Source of the DNA: Photobacterium galatheae
GTDB taxonomy: Bacteria > Pseudomonadota > Gammaproteobacteria > Enterobacterales > Vibrionaceae
NCBI RefSeq assembly: GCF_000695255.1
Contig: NZ_JMIB01000018.1
Span: forward strand, 1-64,000
DNA length: 64,000 bases
Direction of reading: 5' to 3'
Part shown: in pieces, positions 1-9,370 of the stretch
Numbering within the stretch: the stretch's first letter is position 1
Layout of the letters: the number at the start of each line of letters is the position of its first letter
Program-made: the position numbers and the translations under genes
Notes under the pieces: model-generated
Databases searched by the model: none
What the model was told of the DNA's origin: nothing
Seen by the model: only the letters and a program-made list of their open reading frames with translations

Positions 1-46
1 GCGAGGTTTTTTTATATCTGTGCGTCATGCGATGGACGGCATGCGA

Positions 47-556
47 TTAACGGAAACGTCGTTTGTTCCAGCTACGGACGACAGAATAGCGCCAGAATCC
101 GCGAATACCAAAATAGCCGATGAAGGAAAAGAGGGTGGCACACACGAAACAACCCAGCAGAAATGGCGGGCCAATCTGACTCATCTGCTCCTGGAGAAAT
201 GCCCAGGACAATTCAAAGTGAAACGGTTGGTAAGGGACATTCATCAGCCACGCCCCAAGTTTATACGCGGCATAAAACATCACGGGCATGGTGATGGGGT
301 TGGTGATCCACACGAGAGAGACGGAAAGGGGCAGGTTGACACCAAATAGTATCGCCAGACCGGCTGCCATGATCATTTGGCTCGGCAAAGGCACATAAGC
401 CATGAACAGACCAACCGCGAAAGCGCCTGAGGCAGAGCGGCGGTTCAGACACCACAGGTTAGGGTTATGCAGCACAGTACCAAACACTTTCAAAGCTTTA
501 TGGCTTTTAATCATTTCCGGGCTGGGCATGAAGCGTTTTATGAGTTGTCTTGGCAT
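47..556 (-). CDS. DUF2062 family inner-membrane protein
   Basis: A 169-residue protein of the DUF2062 family. The visible core runs from about residue 37 to 160, with the family-like glycine/proline-rich membrane hairpins (AVGLFMAYVPLPSQM near 48, then LVWITNPITMPVMFYAAYK near 80) and a last hydrophobic segment near 130–150 (FLLGCFVCATLFSFIGYFG). The N-terminus is basic and cytoplasmic in character. Function is not established for the family; it is usually found next to comEC and lipid A genes in Vibrio-type genomes, which matches here. It is divergent from comEC, the two starts lying about 40 bases apart. Family assignment is fairly sure, role unknown. Confidence 0.82.
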   Translation of the reverse strand: MPRQLIKRFMPSPEMIKSHKALKVFGTVLHNPNLWCLNRRSASGAFAVGLFMAYVPLPSQMIMAAGLAILFGVNLPLSVSLVWITNPITMPVMFYAAYKLGAWLMNVPYQPFHFELSWAFLQEQMSQIGPPFLLGCFVCATLFSFIGYFGIRGFWRYSVVRSWNKRRFR

Positions 557-597
557 CGTATGTCGTTTTTTCTTTTGGCTGCGTTCATCGGGCTATC

Positions 598-2898
598 ATG
601 ATGTACCAGATGACTGCCGGTTTATCTCTCGGGATTTTGTCACTTCACTTCTGGTCATCTCTGCCAGATTACATCTGCATTATTACAGCCATGATTCTCG
701 GTGGAGCGATATACCTGTGTTTTCGAACCGTCATTGTTTTGACGTTCTTAATGGGTGGGCTCTGGGCTTGGTTGATTGCTGCTGATTATAGTCAGACCGT
801 GAACCGTCTTCCTCTGGAGCGTGGGAATATTACCATAACCGGCGAAGTACGTAGCCTAATAAATCATAATATTCTTGATAAGAAGTTTATTTTCTTAACG
901 GAAACCGTATCTGAACGCGATCTGCAGCGCAAAGAAACGATACAGTTGCAGCTTGAATGGCCCAATGCTCCTGTATTCAGACAAGGGCAGCGCTGGAAGT
1001 TCAATATTCGTGTTCGCCGTCCGAACGCACGCGTGAATGTGGCGGGATTCAATGCTGAACGGTACGCCGTAGGCACTGGCATTCACGGTGTCGGTACGGT
1101 GCTGTCTGGTTAGCGGTTGTCCGAGAGGTCAGAGGGCAGTCTTCGACAGACCTGGTTTGAACAGGCGATTCAGCAGACAGAGACCTTGCCTTATCAGGCT
1201 TATTTACTGGCACTGAGTTTCGGGGAGCGGGAAGGTCTGGATCAACAGGACTGGACGATTCTCCGTGACAGTGGATTGGCACATCTGATGGCAATATCCG
1301 GGCTGCATATTGGATTGGTGGTTGCCTGGGGCTGGTGGGCTGGCAGCCGATTGCGTGGGGCTTTGCCTGAACATCCGGCAGGATACTGGCTGCCTTTATG
1401 GTTGGCTCTGATCCTCGCTTTGGGTTATGCCTGGCTGGCAGGCTTCAGTATCCCAACGCAAAGAGCGCTGCTGATGTCTGCTGTCTGCTTATTTCTCATT
1501 CGAATGGAAGTGGTGTGGCGTGGTCTGCAGGTGTGGCTGCTGGTGCTCACGGTTTGTCTTGTAGTCGATCCTCTCGCAACCTATTCTGCCGGACTGTGGC
1601 TGTCCTTTGGTGCCGTGCTGGTACTCTATCTGGCCAATGTCGGGGGTGTCCGGCGCAGGAAAAGGACATCTGATTCAAACGTCGTAATCTGGCGCGACAC
1701 CTGCCGGGTATACCTGTTGCTGCAATGGGTCTTACTTGGCTTGATGCTGCCATTACAATGGGTATGGTTCGGCGGAATATCGCCGGTTGCGCCACTCGTT
1801 AACCTGCTTGCCGTGCCCTGGGTCAGCCTGATCACTGTCCCATTGGTCTTGTTGGCGGTGGTGACGATGACAATTCCGGCAATGTCGGGGGTGTTCTGGC
1901 AGATGGCGGACTGGTCGCTGCACCCGGTCATCTCTCTCGCAAAACTGTCCCTCGGGAGCTGGTGGCCGCTTTCTGATGCGTGGTTTTGGGGTTTGGTGGT
2001 TCTGGTCATTGCTGTTGTATTGCGAAGGTTTTTACCCTGGCGTCAGTTTGCTGGCTTTCATTTGAGTGTGGTGATTGTGCTCTGGGGAAGCTTTGTGGGA
2101 TACAAGGCTCATCGTGTGCCCCCGCGGGACTGGCAAATTGACATGCTGGATGTCGGGCATGGCCTTGCTGTTATCATTCAGCGACAAGAACGGGCTGTCC
2201 TTTATGACACAGGAATCCATTGGCCCGGTGGCAGTATGGTGCGTTCCGTCGTGGAGCCGGTTTTGCATCGGTGGGGAATTCGCGGGCTGGATGGTTTGAT
2301 TCTCAGCCATGCAGATGCTGATCATGCAGGGGGCGCGGCAGATGTTCTGGCAAGACTGGATCCCGACTGGCAACGAAGCAGCGACAGGCGCGAAGGTTTT
2401 GCTCCCTGTGTCCGGGGGCATGCCTGGTATTGGCTGGATCTGAAATTTCAGGTGCTGTGGCCGCCTAAACGGGTCGGGAGAGCTGCGAATCCGCATTCCT
2501 GTGTGATACAGATCAGCGATGCCCGCCTGAACCCTGAATCACCAACCACCCTGTTATTAACCGGTGACATTGATGCCATTTCTGAACTCTTGCTGGCCAG
2601 ACTGGAACCGGACCTGAAAGCCGACATTTTACTGGTGCCACACCATGGCAGTCATACCTCGTCTACACAGACCTGGCTGCAGTCACTTCAGGCCCGTTAT
2701 GCGCTGGTTTCGACAGGTAAATACAGCCCCTGGCCGTTGCCTGCGACGCGGATACGGGAGCGGTATCTCAAGAATGGGATATTATGGCTGGATACGGCAG
2801 AAAGTGGTCAAATCAGTTTCCGGATTCACCAGGGACAGATTGCTGTGACACGGTATCGGCAAGACTTCAGACCGAACTGGTACCAGACGTTGTTCTGA
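598..2898 (+). pseudogene. comEC: comEC/rec2 DNA-uptake channel, interrupted by an in-frame TAG
   Basis: ComEC forms the inner-membrane channel for transforming DNA. The frame reads through from about 598 to 2898 (about 766 codons, normal ComEC size) except for one TAG at 1111–1113. Before the stop lie two membrane segments and the DUF4131 OB-fold part. After it, still in the same frame, come the Competence domain (LAHLMAISGLHIGLVV) with many membrane helices and the metallo-beta-lactamase-like domain (LDVGHGLAV, SHADADHAGG, VPHHGSHTS). The downstream part could only start at a TTG (1117) with no ribosome site. I therefore call it a single gene broken by a nonsense change; a sequencing error or suppressed amber cannot be excluded. 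The ATG pair at 598/601 is preferred over 550, which lies inside the divergent gene. Confidence 0.8.
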
Positions 2899-2977
2899 CT
2901 GACTGTGATCTTGCTGGAATGATCTTCAATTCGCTGTAAAAACAGGCGTGAGGCGCTGGCTGGCCGTGGCAACTGAC

Positions 2978-3006
2978 TTGGTGCATTTCAAGTTAACGAG
3001 TAGAAT
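2978..3006 (+). promoter_or_regulatory. candidate sigma-70 promoter of msbA operon
   Basis: TTGGTG at 2978–2983 and TAGAAT at 3001–3006 are separated by 17 bases, ending 32 bases before the msbA ATG. Spacing is ideal and each hexamer is four or five of six to consensus. Seen by eye only. Confidence 0.4.
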
Positions 3007-3038
3007 AGCCGCCACTCACAGATAACAATCGGTTTTAC

Positions 3039-4796
3039 ATGACACAAGTTAACGACCAATCCACTTGGGATACGTTCAAACGACTCTGGCCTTCCATCAG
3101 TTTATACAAAGCGGGGCTGATGGCCGCCGTCATCGCGCTGGTTGTCAATGCTGCCAGTGACGCACTGATGCTGTCGATGATCAAACCGCTGATGGACGAA
3201 AGTTTTGGCGGTCTGAACAGTGTGGAATCTAACTTCCTGGCAATGATGCCATTTTATCTTCTGGGATTAATGCTGGTTCGGGGATTAAGCGGCTTTGTAT
3301 CGACTTATTGTCTGTCCTGGGTGTCGGGTAACGTGGTGATGAATATGCGTCGCCAGGTGTTTAACCATTTCATGAAGATGCCGGTCAGCTTTTTTGATAA
3401 AGAATCGTCCGGTGCACTGCTTTCTCGCATTACTTATGACAGTGAGCAAGTCGCTTCTGCAACCAGCGGTGCTTTGGTCAGTCTGGTTCGTGAAGGGGCA
3501 ACCATTATTGCCTTAATGACCATGATGTTCTGGAACAGCTGGCAACTGTCTGCCATTTTGCTGGTGATTGCGCCTGTGGTTGCGATCAGTATTCGGATCG
3601 TCTCCAAGCGTTTTCGTCGCATTTCCAAAAATATGCAGGACACGATGGGTTCGGTGACTTCATCTGCCGAACAGATGCTGAAAGGGCACAAAGTCGTTCT
3701 GAGTTATGGGGGGCAGCATGTTGAACAAACGCGTTTTGAGAAAGTCAGCAACAGCATGCGTCAGCAGACCATGAAGCTGGTCTCTGCACAGGCAATCGCA
3801 AACCCGGTCATCCAAATCATTGCTTCGATGGCACTGGTTGCTGTGCTGCTTCTGGCCAATACTGAAAGTCTGCGCAACGAATTGACCCCGGGAACCTTTG
3901 CACTGGTCTTTGGTGCCATGTTTGGCATGATGCGCCCGCTCAAAGCACTGACCAATGTGACGTCTCAGTTCCAGCGTGGGATGGCCGCCTGTCAGACGCT
4001 GTTTGGTCTGATGGAAATGGAAACTGAAAAAGATCACGGCACATACGTTGCTGATCGTGTGAAAGGGGATGTGGCGTTTAAAGACGTGACCTTTACCTAC
4101 CCAACGAAAGACACGCCGGCACTTCGCAAAGTCAGTTTTGATTTGCCAGCAGGGAAAACACTGGCCCTGGTTGGCCGCTCCGGTTCAGGGAAAAGTACCA
4201 TTGCAAACCTGCTGACGCGTTTCTATGACATTGATTCGGGACTGATTACCATTGATGGTCGCGATATTCACGAGTATCAGCTCGCGAATCTGCGTGATCA
4301 GGTCGCGATTGTCTCCCAGAATGTCCACCTGTTTAATGACACGATTGCCAACAATATTGCGTATGCCAGTGGTGATCGATACAGCCGGGCAGACATTGAA
4401 AAAGCGGCTGAGCTGGCTTATGCCATGGACTTCATTCAGGGCATGGAACATGGTCTGGATACGGTCATCGGTGAAAACGGTGTGAGTTTGTCCGGTGGTC
4501 AGCGTCAGCGAATTGCAATTGCTCGCGCACTGTTGCGTGATGCGCCAATTCTGATTCTGGATGAGGCAACCTCGGCGCTGGATACCGAATCAGAGCGTGC
4601 GATTCAGGCGGCACTGGATGAGCTTCAGAAAGACAAAACGGTGCTGGTGATTGCGCACCGACTATCGACAATCGAAAATGCAGACGAGATTCTGGTTGTC
4701 GATGAGGGCGAAATCATTGAACGCGGTGTCCATGCGACGCTACTGGAAAAAGATGGTGCTTACGCCCAGCTGCACCGTATCCAGTTTGGCGATTGA
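3039..4796 (+). CDS. msbA: MsbA lipid A flippase (ABC exporter half-transporter)
   Basis: MsbA flips core-lipid A from the cytoplasmic to the periplasmic leaflet of the inner membrane using ATP; it works as a homodimer. The protein is 585 residues, the usual length. Residues 20–320 form the six-helix exporter domain and 340–580 the nucleotide-binding domain: Walker [10 protein letters not shown] at 379–387, signature LSGGQ at 484–488, Walker [12 protein letters not shown] and the switch histidine in VIAHRLST. Its stop is directly followed by lpxK, as in most Gammaproteobacteria, so the two are co-transcribed. A plausible promoter lies at 2978–3006. Confidence 0.97.
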   Translation: MTQVNDQSTWDTFKRLWPSISLYKAGLMAAVIALVVNAASDALMLSMIKPLMDESFGGLNSVESNFLAMMPFYLLGLMLVRGLSGFVSTYCLSWVSGNVVMNMRRQVFNHFMKMPVSFFDKESSGALLSRITYDSEQVASATSGALVSLVREGATIIALMTMMFWNSWQLSAILLVIAPVVAISIRIVSKRFRRISKNMQDTMGSVTSSAEQMLKGHKVVLSYGGQHVEQTRFEKVSNSMRQQTMKLVSAQAIANPVIQIIASMALVAVLLLANTESLRNELTPGTFALVFGAMFGMMRPLKALTNVTSQFQRGMAACQTLFGLMEMETEKDHGTYVADRVKGDVAFKDVTFTYPTKDTPALRKVSFDLPAGKTLALVGRSGSGKSTIANLLTRFYDIDSGLITIDGRDIHEYQLANLRDQVAIVSQNVHLFNDTIANNIAYASGDRYSRADIEKAAELAYAMDFIQGMEHGLDTVIGENGVSLSGGQRQRIAIARALLRDAPILILDEATSALDTESERAIQAALDELQKDKTVLVIAHRLSTIENADEILVVDEGEIIERGVHATLLEKDGAYAQLHRIQFGD

Positions 4797-4805
4797 GTGA
4801 GTCGT

Positions 4806-5819
4806 ATGGCAAACCTGATCGAAAAAATCTGGTTTGAGCGCCACCCGGCCGGGTGGGCGCTTGCCCCGGTATTCTGGCCTTTGAGCAAGGTCTTTGGCTG
4901 GCTGAGTCAGTCACGTCGCCGTGCTTATCAGAATGGAAAAAAGCAAGCCTATCGGGCCAGTGTGCCTGTGGTGGTGGTGGGGAACATTACTGCCGGAGGC
5001 AATGGCAAGACACCGGTTGTGATTTGGCTGGTCGAGCAGCTTCAGGCGCAGGGGGTGAAGGTCGGGGTGGTTTCCCGTGGCTACGGTGGCAAGTCTGCGC
5101 ATTATCCACTTCGGCTGACCGGGCAAACGACGACGGCGGAAGCCGGTGATGAGCCTGTGCTCATCGCGCGTCGTACAGGGGCTCCGGTCGTGGTTGCGCC
5201 AAAAAGAGCGGAAGCTGTGAAAATGCTGGAAAACGAGGTCGATGTCATTGTCACAGATGACGGTCTCCAGCATTATGCGCTTGACCGGGACATTGAAATT
5301 GTCGTGATTGACGGCAAGCGCCGCTTTGGTAATGCAATGCTTATCCCCATGGGACCGCTTCGAGAATCTTGTGCCAGATTGCAGGAAGTTGATTTCCTGA
5401 TCTGTAATGGGGAAGATGCGCAAGCGGGTGAAATCAGTATGCAGCTGGAGCCCGGGTTGATGGTTAATCTGGTGACAGGGGAGCACCGACCTGCAGCGTG
5501 CTTGCAGGACGTTGTCGCAATGGCGGGTATCGGCCATCCGCCTCGATTTTTCGCGACACTGAACGCATTAGGGCTGACCCCTGTTCATTGCCAGTCTTTT
5601 CCGGATCATCAGCCATATACGGCTGAAACATTGACTGAACTTGCGTCGTTGGGCCAGCATCTGGTGATGACGGAAAAAGATGCCGTCAAATGTCAGGAAT
5701 TCGCTCAGCCAAACTGGTGGTATCTGCCTGTCGGAGCCAGATTATCTGAGCCGGAGTCGACAGAATTGTTGAATAAAATTAAAAAAGTGAAGGAAGAATA
5801 TGGATCATCGTCTGCTTGA
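4806..5819 (+). CDS. lpxK: LpxK tetraacyldisaccharide 4'-kinase
   Basis: LpxK phosphorylates the 4' position of the lipid A disaccharide precursor at the inner membrane. The chosen ATG gives [13 protein letters not shown], matching the family start; a GTG at 4797 right after the msbA stop is an alternative. The P-loop [12 protein letters not shown] lies at residues 59–70, followed by the SRGYGGK and [12 protein letters not shown] motifs that carry catalytic acidic residues. Length 337 residues fits the family. Its last 20 bases overlap the start of ycaR, which indicates translational coupling in the msbA–lpxK–ycaR–kdsB operon. Confidence 0.96.
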   Translation: MANLIEKIWFERHPAGWALAPVFWPLSKVFGWLSQSRRRAYQNGKKQAYRASVPVVVVGNITAGGNGKTPVVIWLVEQLQAQGVKVGVVSRGYGGKSAHYPLRLTGQTTTAEAGDEPVLIARRTGAPVVVAPKRAEAVKMLENEVDVIVTDDGLQHYALDRDIEIVVIDGKRRFGNAMLIPMGPLRESCARLQEVDFLICNGEDAQAGEISMQLEPGLMVNLVTGEHRPAACLQDVVAMAGIGHPPRFFATLNALGLTPVHCQSFPDHQPYTAETLTELASLGQHLVMTEKDAVKCQEFAQPNWWYLPVGARLSEPESTELLNKIKKVKEEYGSSSA

Positions 5820-5979
5820 AATCATTGCTTGCCCGGTATGTAAAGGCAAACTGCACTTTGATAAAGACAATCATGAGCTGATCTGCAAATTTGATCGTCT
5901 GGCTTATCCGATCAAAGACGGCATTCCGGTTCTTCTGGAGCCTGAAGCGCGGACCCTGAGTGCGGAAGAGGTGATGTAA
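5800..5979 (+). CDS. ycaR: Trm112-family small zinc-binding protein YcaR
   Basis: A 59-residue gene, easy to miss because of its size. It begins [18 protein letters not shown] and contains Cys11, Cys14 and Cys29 plus the conserved [11 protein letters not shown] stretch, the hallmarks of the Trm112/UPF0434 family. It overlaps lpxK by 20 bases at the front and kdsB by one base (TAATG) at the back. The order lpxK–ycaR–kdsB is the same as in E. coli. The family is related to a methyltransferase-activating subunit, but the role of YcaR itself is not settled. Confidence 0.93.
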   Translation: MDHRLLEIIACPVCKGKLHFDKDNHELICKFDRLAYPIKDGIPVLLEPEARTLSAEEVM

Positions 5980-6725
5980 TGGCATTCACTGTCATTATTC
6001 CGGCTCGTTATCAGTCGTCACGACTGCCGGGCAAACCCTTGGCTGACATTGCTGGAAAACCGATGATCCAATGGGTCTACGAGCAGGCCAGAAAAGCCGG
6101 GGCAACACAGGTCATTGTTGCCACGGATGATCAACGCATTGCTGATGCGGTGAAAGGCTTTGGTGGTGAGGTTTGTATGACACGGGCTGATCATGATTCA
6201 GGGACTGAGCGTCTGGCCGAAGTGGTCGAAAAATATCAGCTCGCGGCCAATGAAATTGTGGTCAATGTACAGGGTGATGAGCCTTTGATCCCGCCAAGCA
6301 TTATTCGTCAGGTAGCGGACAATCTTGCACACAGTATCGCGCCGATGGCGACACTGGCTGTGGAAATTGATCATGCCGATGAGGTGTTTAACCCGAATGC
6401 AGTGAAAGTTGTCACGGATAAAAATGGTTACGCGCTTTATTTCAGTCGTGCTTCTATTCCGTGGGACAGAGATAATTTTGCCAAGCGTCCGCAGGAAATT
6501 CATCAGAACCTGCTACGGCATATCGGGATCTATGCTTACCGGGCAGGTTTCATTAAGACCTACATTCACTGGGAGCCGAGCGCGCTTGAAAAAATCGAGT
6601 CGCTGGAGCAGCTTCGTGTGCTGTGGCATGGTGAGAAAATCCATGTTGATGTCGCGATTGATCCACCGCCAGCCGGTGTAGACACGCCGGAAGATCTGGA
6701 AAAAGTACGTCAGATGATTCGGTAA
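5979..6725 (+). CDS. kdsB: KdsB CMP-KDO synthetase
   Basis: KdsB activates KDO with CTP, giving CMP-KDO for addition to lipid A. The 248-residue protein has the nucleotidyltransferase signature at the N-terminus ([18 protein letters not shown], residues 6–23), the NVQGDEPLI metal-binding motif near residue 96 and the late [15 protein letters not shown] motif near 227. Start ATG overlaps the ycaR stop. It is the last gene of the lipid A block and is followed by a hairpin terminator. In E. coli the next genes would be ycbJ–elyC–cmoM–mukFEB; here about 43 kb of other DNA intervenes. Confidence 0.97.
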   Translation: MAFTVIIPARYQSSRLPGKPLADIAGKPMIQWVYEQARKAGATQVIVATDDQRIADAVKGFGGEVCMTRADHDSGTERLAEVVEKYQLAANEIVVNVQGDEPLIPPSIIRQVADNLAHSIAPMATLAVEIDHADEVFNPNAVKVVTDKNGYALYFSRASIPWDRDNFAKRPQEIHQNLLRHIGIYAYRAGFIKTYIHWEPSALEKIESLEQLRVLWHGEKIHVDVAIDPPPAGVDTPEDLEKVRQMIR

Positions 6726-6731
6726 ACGATA

Positions 6732-6768
6732 AACATCAGCCCGTCGAAAGACTGGCTGATGTTGTTTT
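6732..6768. terminator. bidirectional terminator between kdsB and the ammonia-lyase gene
   Basis: A perfect 10-bp stem, AACATCAGCC (6732–6741) with GGCTGATGTT (6754–6763), 12-base loop. On the plus strand it is followed by GTTTT, on the minus strand by TTTATCGTTT, so it can serve both convergent genes. Confidence 0.75.
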
Positions 6769-6828
6769 AGAAGCACATTTCCGGAAGGACTGAAGTTCTG
6801 TTTTTCTTGAAAGCACCTGTATTTGCGT

Positions 6829-8376
6829 TTACAGATACAGCGTCCATTTTTCGGCCTGTATGTCAGTGACACACTGGCGAAGTTCGTCTTCCAGCGGCCG
6901 GTCCTCCGAAACAAATTCAAAAGATTCCTGAAGAGAACGTACCATGAGCAGCAGGGCATGGCTGAGCTGGCCTTCCTCAATTTCGTTCTGTTTCAGACGA
7001 ATTTCAATCGCTTGTTTTGACGCGATTAACGACGCCGCCGTGACTTGTTCTGTGAGCTGAAGGACCCGCAAACAGTCCCGCGCAGCGATGGTCCCCATAC
7101 TGACTTTATCCTGGTTATGGCACTCCGTGGAGCGGGAGAACACACTGGCAGGCATTGTGTGTTTCAGGGCTTCTGCTGTCCAGGCTGAAATGCCGATTTG
7201 AACGGCTTTGAAACCATGATTGATTGGTGCCTGATGATCGGTTGAACCGGACAGGTTTCTGGGCAGGCCATTGTTATATTTCGTGTCCATCAGTTGTGCC
7301 ATCTGGCGATCGAGCAGATCAGCAATATTGGCGATGGCTGTTTTGAGGGTATCCATAGCCATCGCAATATGGCCGCCGTAGAAATGGCCGCCATGGAGGA
7401 CACGTTCGTTGTCACCATCGATGATCGGGTTATCGTTGGCACTGTTCAGCTCATTTTCTATCATCTGACGCAGCCAGGGCAGGCTGTCTTGCAGGGCGCC
7501 AATGACATGCGGCGCACAGCGCAGAGAGTACCGATCCTGAAGTCTGTCGCTGTTTCTTGGCGGCACGGATGCCTGAAGATCGTCTCGGATCCAGCGGGCA
7601 ACAAGCTGCTGACCCGGATGCGGCTTCACGGCAAACAGTGCTTCATCAAAGTGGAAACTGTTCCCCTGCATGGCAACAGACACCATGGCTGTAATCCGGC
7701 TTGCCAGCTGAGCCAGATACTCAGCGCGTTTGAATGCCAGGCAAGCCAGTGCGGTCATCACAGACGTTCCGTTCATTAATGCCAGACCTTCTTTCGGACG
7801 CAGCTGAATCGGCGAGATCCCCAGTTCCTGAAAGACTTCCGCTGTGCGTCGGCGTTCACCTTTGTAGAACACTTCCCGTTCGCCGATGAGGGCGGAGGCA
7901 ACATAAGACAGTGGGGTTAAGTCACCGCTGGCGCCCACGGAGCCTTCTTGCGGAATCCGTGGCGCAATGTCCTGATTGATGAGGGTCGTCAGTTGTTCCA
8001 GCAGGGCCATACTGACACCGGAAACACCTTGCGTGAGCGAGCACAATCGTGTTGCAAGCACTGCGCGGCTTTGCTGGTGTGTCAGGTCGTCACCAAGACC
8101 ACAGCCGTGAAAACGGGTTAAGTGCAGCGGCAGATCGTTGACAAGTTCCTGGGGAATGGCGACGGTGCAGGAATCCCCATAGCCTGTCGTCACACCATAA
8201 ATCACCCCTTCTTCCTGAAGCAGCCTGTCGAGGAACAGGCTGCCTCGCTGAATTTTCTCTTGAAACTGTGGTTCAGGGTTCAGTGCGGCAGAAGCTCCGT
8301 TTGCAATATCAACAACATCTTCAATGGATAAGCGCTCGTTGCCAAATACAATGGCGTGATTTGAATAGGTGTTCAT
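6829..8376 (-). CDS. MIO-dependent aromatic amino acid ammonia-lyase (or aminomutase)
   Basis: A 515-residue member of the histidine/phenylalanine/tyrosine ammonia-lyase superfamily, which removes ammonia from an aromatic amino acid to give an arylacrylate; some relatives are 2,3-aminomutases. The Ala149-Ser150-Gly151 triad in GSVGASGDLTPLSY makes the MIO electrophile, and the catalytic Tyr lies in VIYGVTTGYG near 57–66. At the substrate-selectivity pair (His-Leu in tyrosine lyases, Phe-Leu in phenylalanine lyases, Ser-His in histidine lyases) I read Phe89-His90 within LTRFHGCGLG, which is not one of the standard pairs. The RFHGCGLG stretch resembles, from memory, lyases of aryl-polyene loci, but no aryl-polyene genes are here. 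It has a good ribosome site (GGAAGAG). It lies divergent from the exporter–PKS–NRPS run, so supply of a cinnamate-type starter is plausible but inferred. Confidence 0.85.
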   Translation of the reverse strand: MNTYSNHAIVFGNERLSIEDVVDIANGASAALNPEPQFQEKIQRGSLFLDRLLQEEGVIYGVTTGYGDSCTVAIPQELVNDLPLHLTRFHGCGLGDDLTHQQSRAVLATRLCSLTQGVSGVSMALLEQLTTLINQDIAPRIPQEGSVGASGDLTPLSYVASALIGEREVFYKGERRRTAEVFQELGISPIQLRPKEGLALMNGTSVMTALACLAFKRAEYLAQLASRITAMVSVAMQGNSFHFDEALFAVKPHPGQQLVARWIRDDLQASVPPRNSDRLQDRYSLRCAPHVIGALQDSLPWLRQMIENELNSANDNPIIDGDNERVLHGGHFYGGHIAMAMDTLKTAIANIADLLDRQMAQLMDTKYNNGLPRNLSGSTDHQAPINHGFKAVQIGISAWTAEALKHTMPASVFSRSTECHNQDKVSMGTIAARDCLRVLQLTEQVTAASLIASKQAIEIRLKQNEIEEGQLSHALLLMVRSLQESFEFVSEDRPLEDELRQCVTDIQAEKWTLYL

Positions 8377-8907
8377 GATTTCTCTTCCAACGGTTCAACG
8401 TAATTCTCTGGCGAATTCATCTTTCAACACCATACCGATGGAAAACCTGATGAAGGGATCGGTTGGTTTTGATGTTGAATGTGAACTCCGCTTTATGTGT
8501 TTCTGCTTGTTCTGATGCGGTCAGGCTCCGATACTCTGATAAAAATGTGAATTTTCCATACAGAAGGCATTTTTTGTAAAAATTTTTTCTTATCTGTGTT
8601 CAGAATGTAGCGATTTCAGAGATTGAGCTGTCCTCTCGTTGTTGTGCTCATGATGAGCCAAGCGTGAAAAAATAAAGTTTCACATTTGTTCAACTGCCCG
8701 ATGACAGCGAACGGAAAGAACCTGTGAACTTGAAATAACTTGTTCATTTCAAACCATGAATATGTTTAAAACTCTGAATGTGTTACCACGCTTACGTATT
8801 GGCACAATGCTTAAATGGCTGAATTCATTCTGCTCAAGCAGGGTATGGGAAAATAAAAATATTTTTAAGTGGGAAATAAGTATTTATGACTCACTCATCA
8901 ATTTAAT

Positions 8908-8921
8908 TTGATTTAAATCAT
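8908..8921. promoter_or_regulatory. FNR/ANR-box-like site
   Basis: TTGATTTAAATCAT fits the FNR consensus TTGAT-N4-ATCAA at nine of ten fixed positions. AT-rich context raises the chance of a random hit. Confidence 0.3.
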
Positions 8922-8999
8922 GTTTTATTGTGATTTGTATGAATTTTAAATATTTTTAATGTGATTTAACACGTAGTTTTCTATTTGCTTGATTCACTA

Positions 9000-9021
9000 C
9001 TTGAGAGTTTAAACTTTCAAG
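9000..9021. promoter_or_regulatory. 22-bp inverted repeat, candidate operator
   Basis: CTTGAGAGTTT (9000–9010) followed directly by AAACTTTCAAG (9011–9021): ten of eleven positions pair. Size and symmetry suit a dimeric regulator site about 350 bases before the exporter gene. No cognate regulator lies inside the island. Confidence 0.35.
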
Positions 9022-9244
9022 CATATCATTTTGATACCGAATTGATGAAATCTATATAAATATTAATTACATTAAATGTTGATACTTATTGAATTGTTCA
9101 TATTTCTTTGTCAGTTTTGTTTTATTGATCTGAGTCGAATTTATTTATTTATTTTGAGTGTTTTCTATAAAATCGAGTTTTTGATCAACATTATTAGTAA
9201 TTGATAGTTTAATGATTGTTTAATTTGTGTGCCTGTGATCAAGT

Positions 9245-9250
9245 TATAAT
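9245..9250 (+). promoter_or_regulatory. candidate -10 box of the biosynthetic operon
   Basis: A perfect TATAAT, with no good -35 at 16–18 bases; the nearest TTGTGT (9225–9230) is 14 bases away. A TGTGATCA half-site just upstream suggests activator dependence. Weak evidence. Confidence 0.3.
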
Positions 9251-9370
9251 GGATGGTTTTATTTTTTATCGATAAAAATGATTGCGAATAAAGTTTTGAA
9301 AAGCGATATTGCAGAAAATTATTCTCCAGCATGCTTCTTGTTATCATTTCCTGTGAGGTTGTTGTTTGCT

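Larger units (their letters stand above)
8377..9370. other. AT-rich regulatory gap between lyase and biosynthetic operon
   Basis: About 990 bases without a convincing gene, clearly AT-rich (long A/T runs from about 8860 to 9300) compared with the roughly 50% GC of the genes on both sides. It must hold the promoters of both the lyase and the exporter–NRPS run. Visible elements are an FNR-box-like site (8908–8921), a 22-bp near-perfect inverted repeat (9000–9021) and a TATAAT (9245–9250), listed separately. A short minus-strand open frame near 9165–9347 has no coding character. Confidence 0.6.

Noticed and set aside
6829..8376. The lyase as part of an aryl-polyene pigment cluster
   Set aside because: None of the aryl-polyene ketosynthase, ACP, dehydratase or glycosyltransferase genes is present in the window.
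9165..9347. Small minus-strand frame in the AT-rich gap
   Set aside because: Composed of Asn, Ile, Leu and Lys codons as expected of AT-rich non-coding DNA; no ribosome site.
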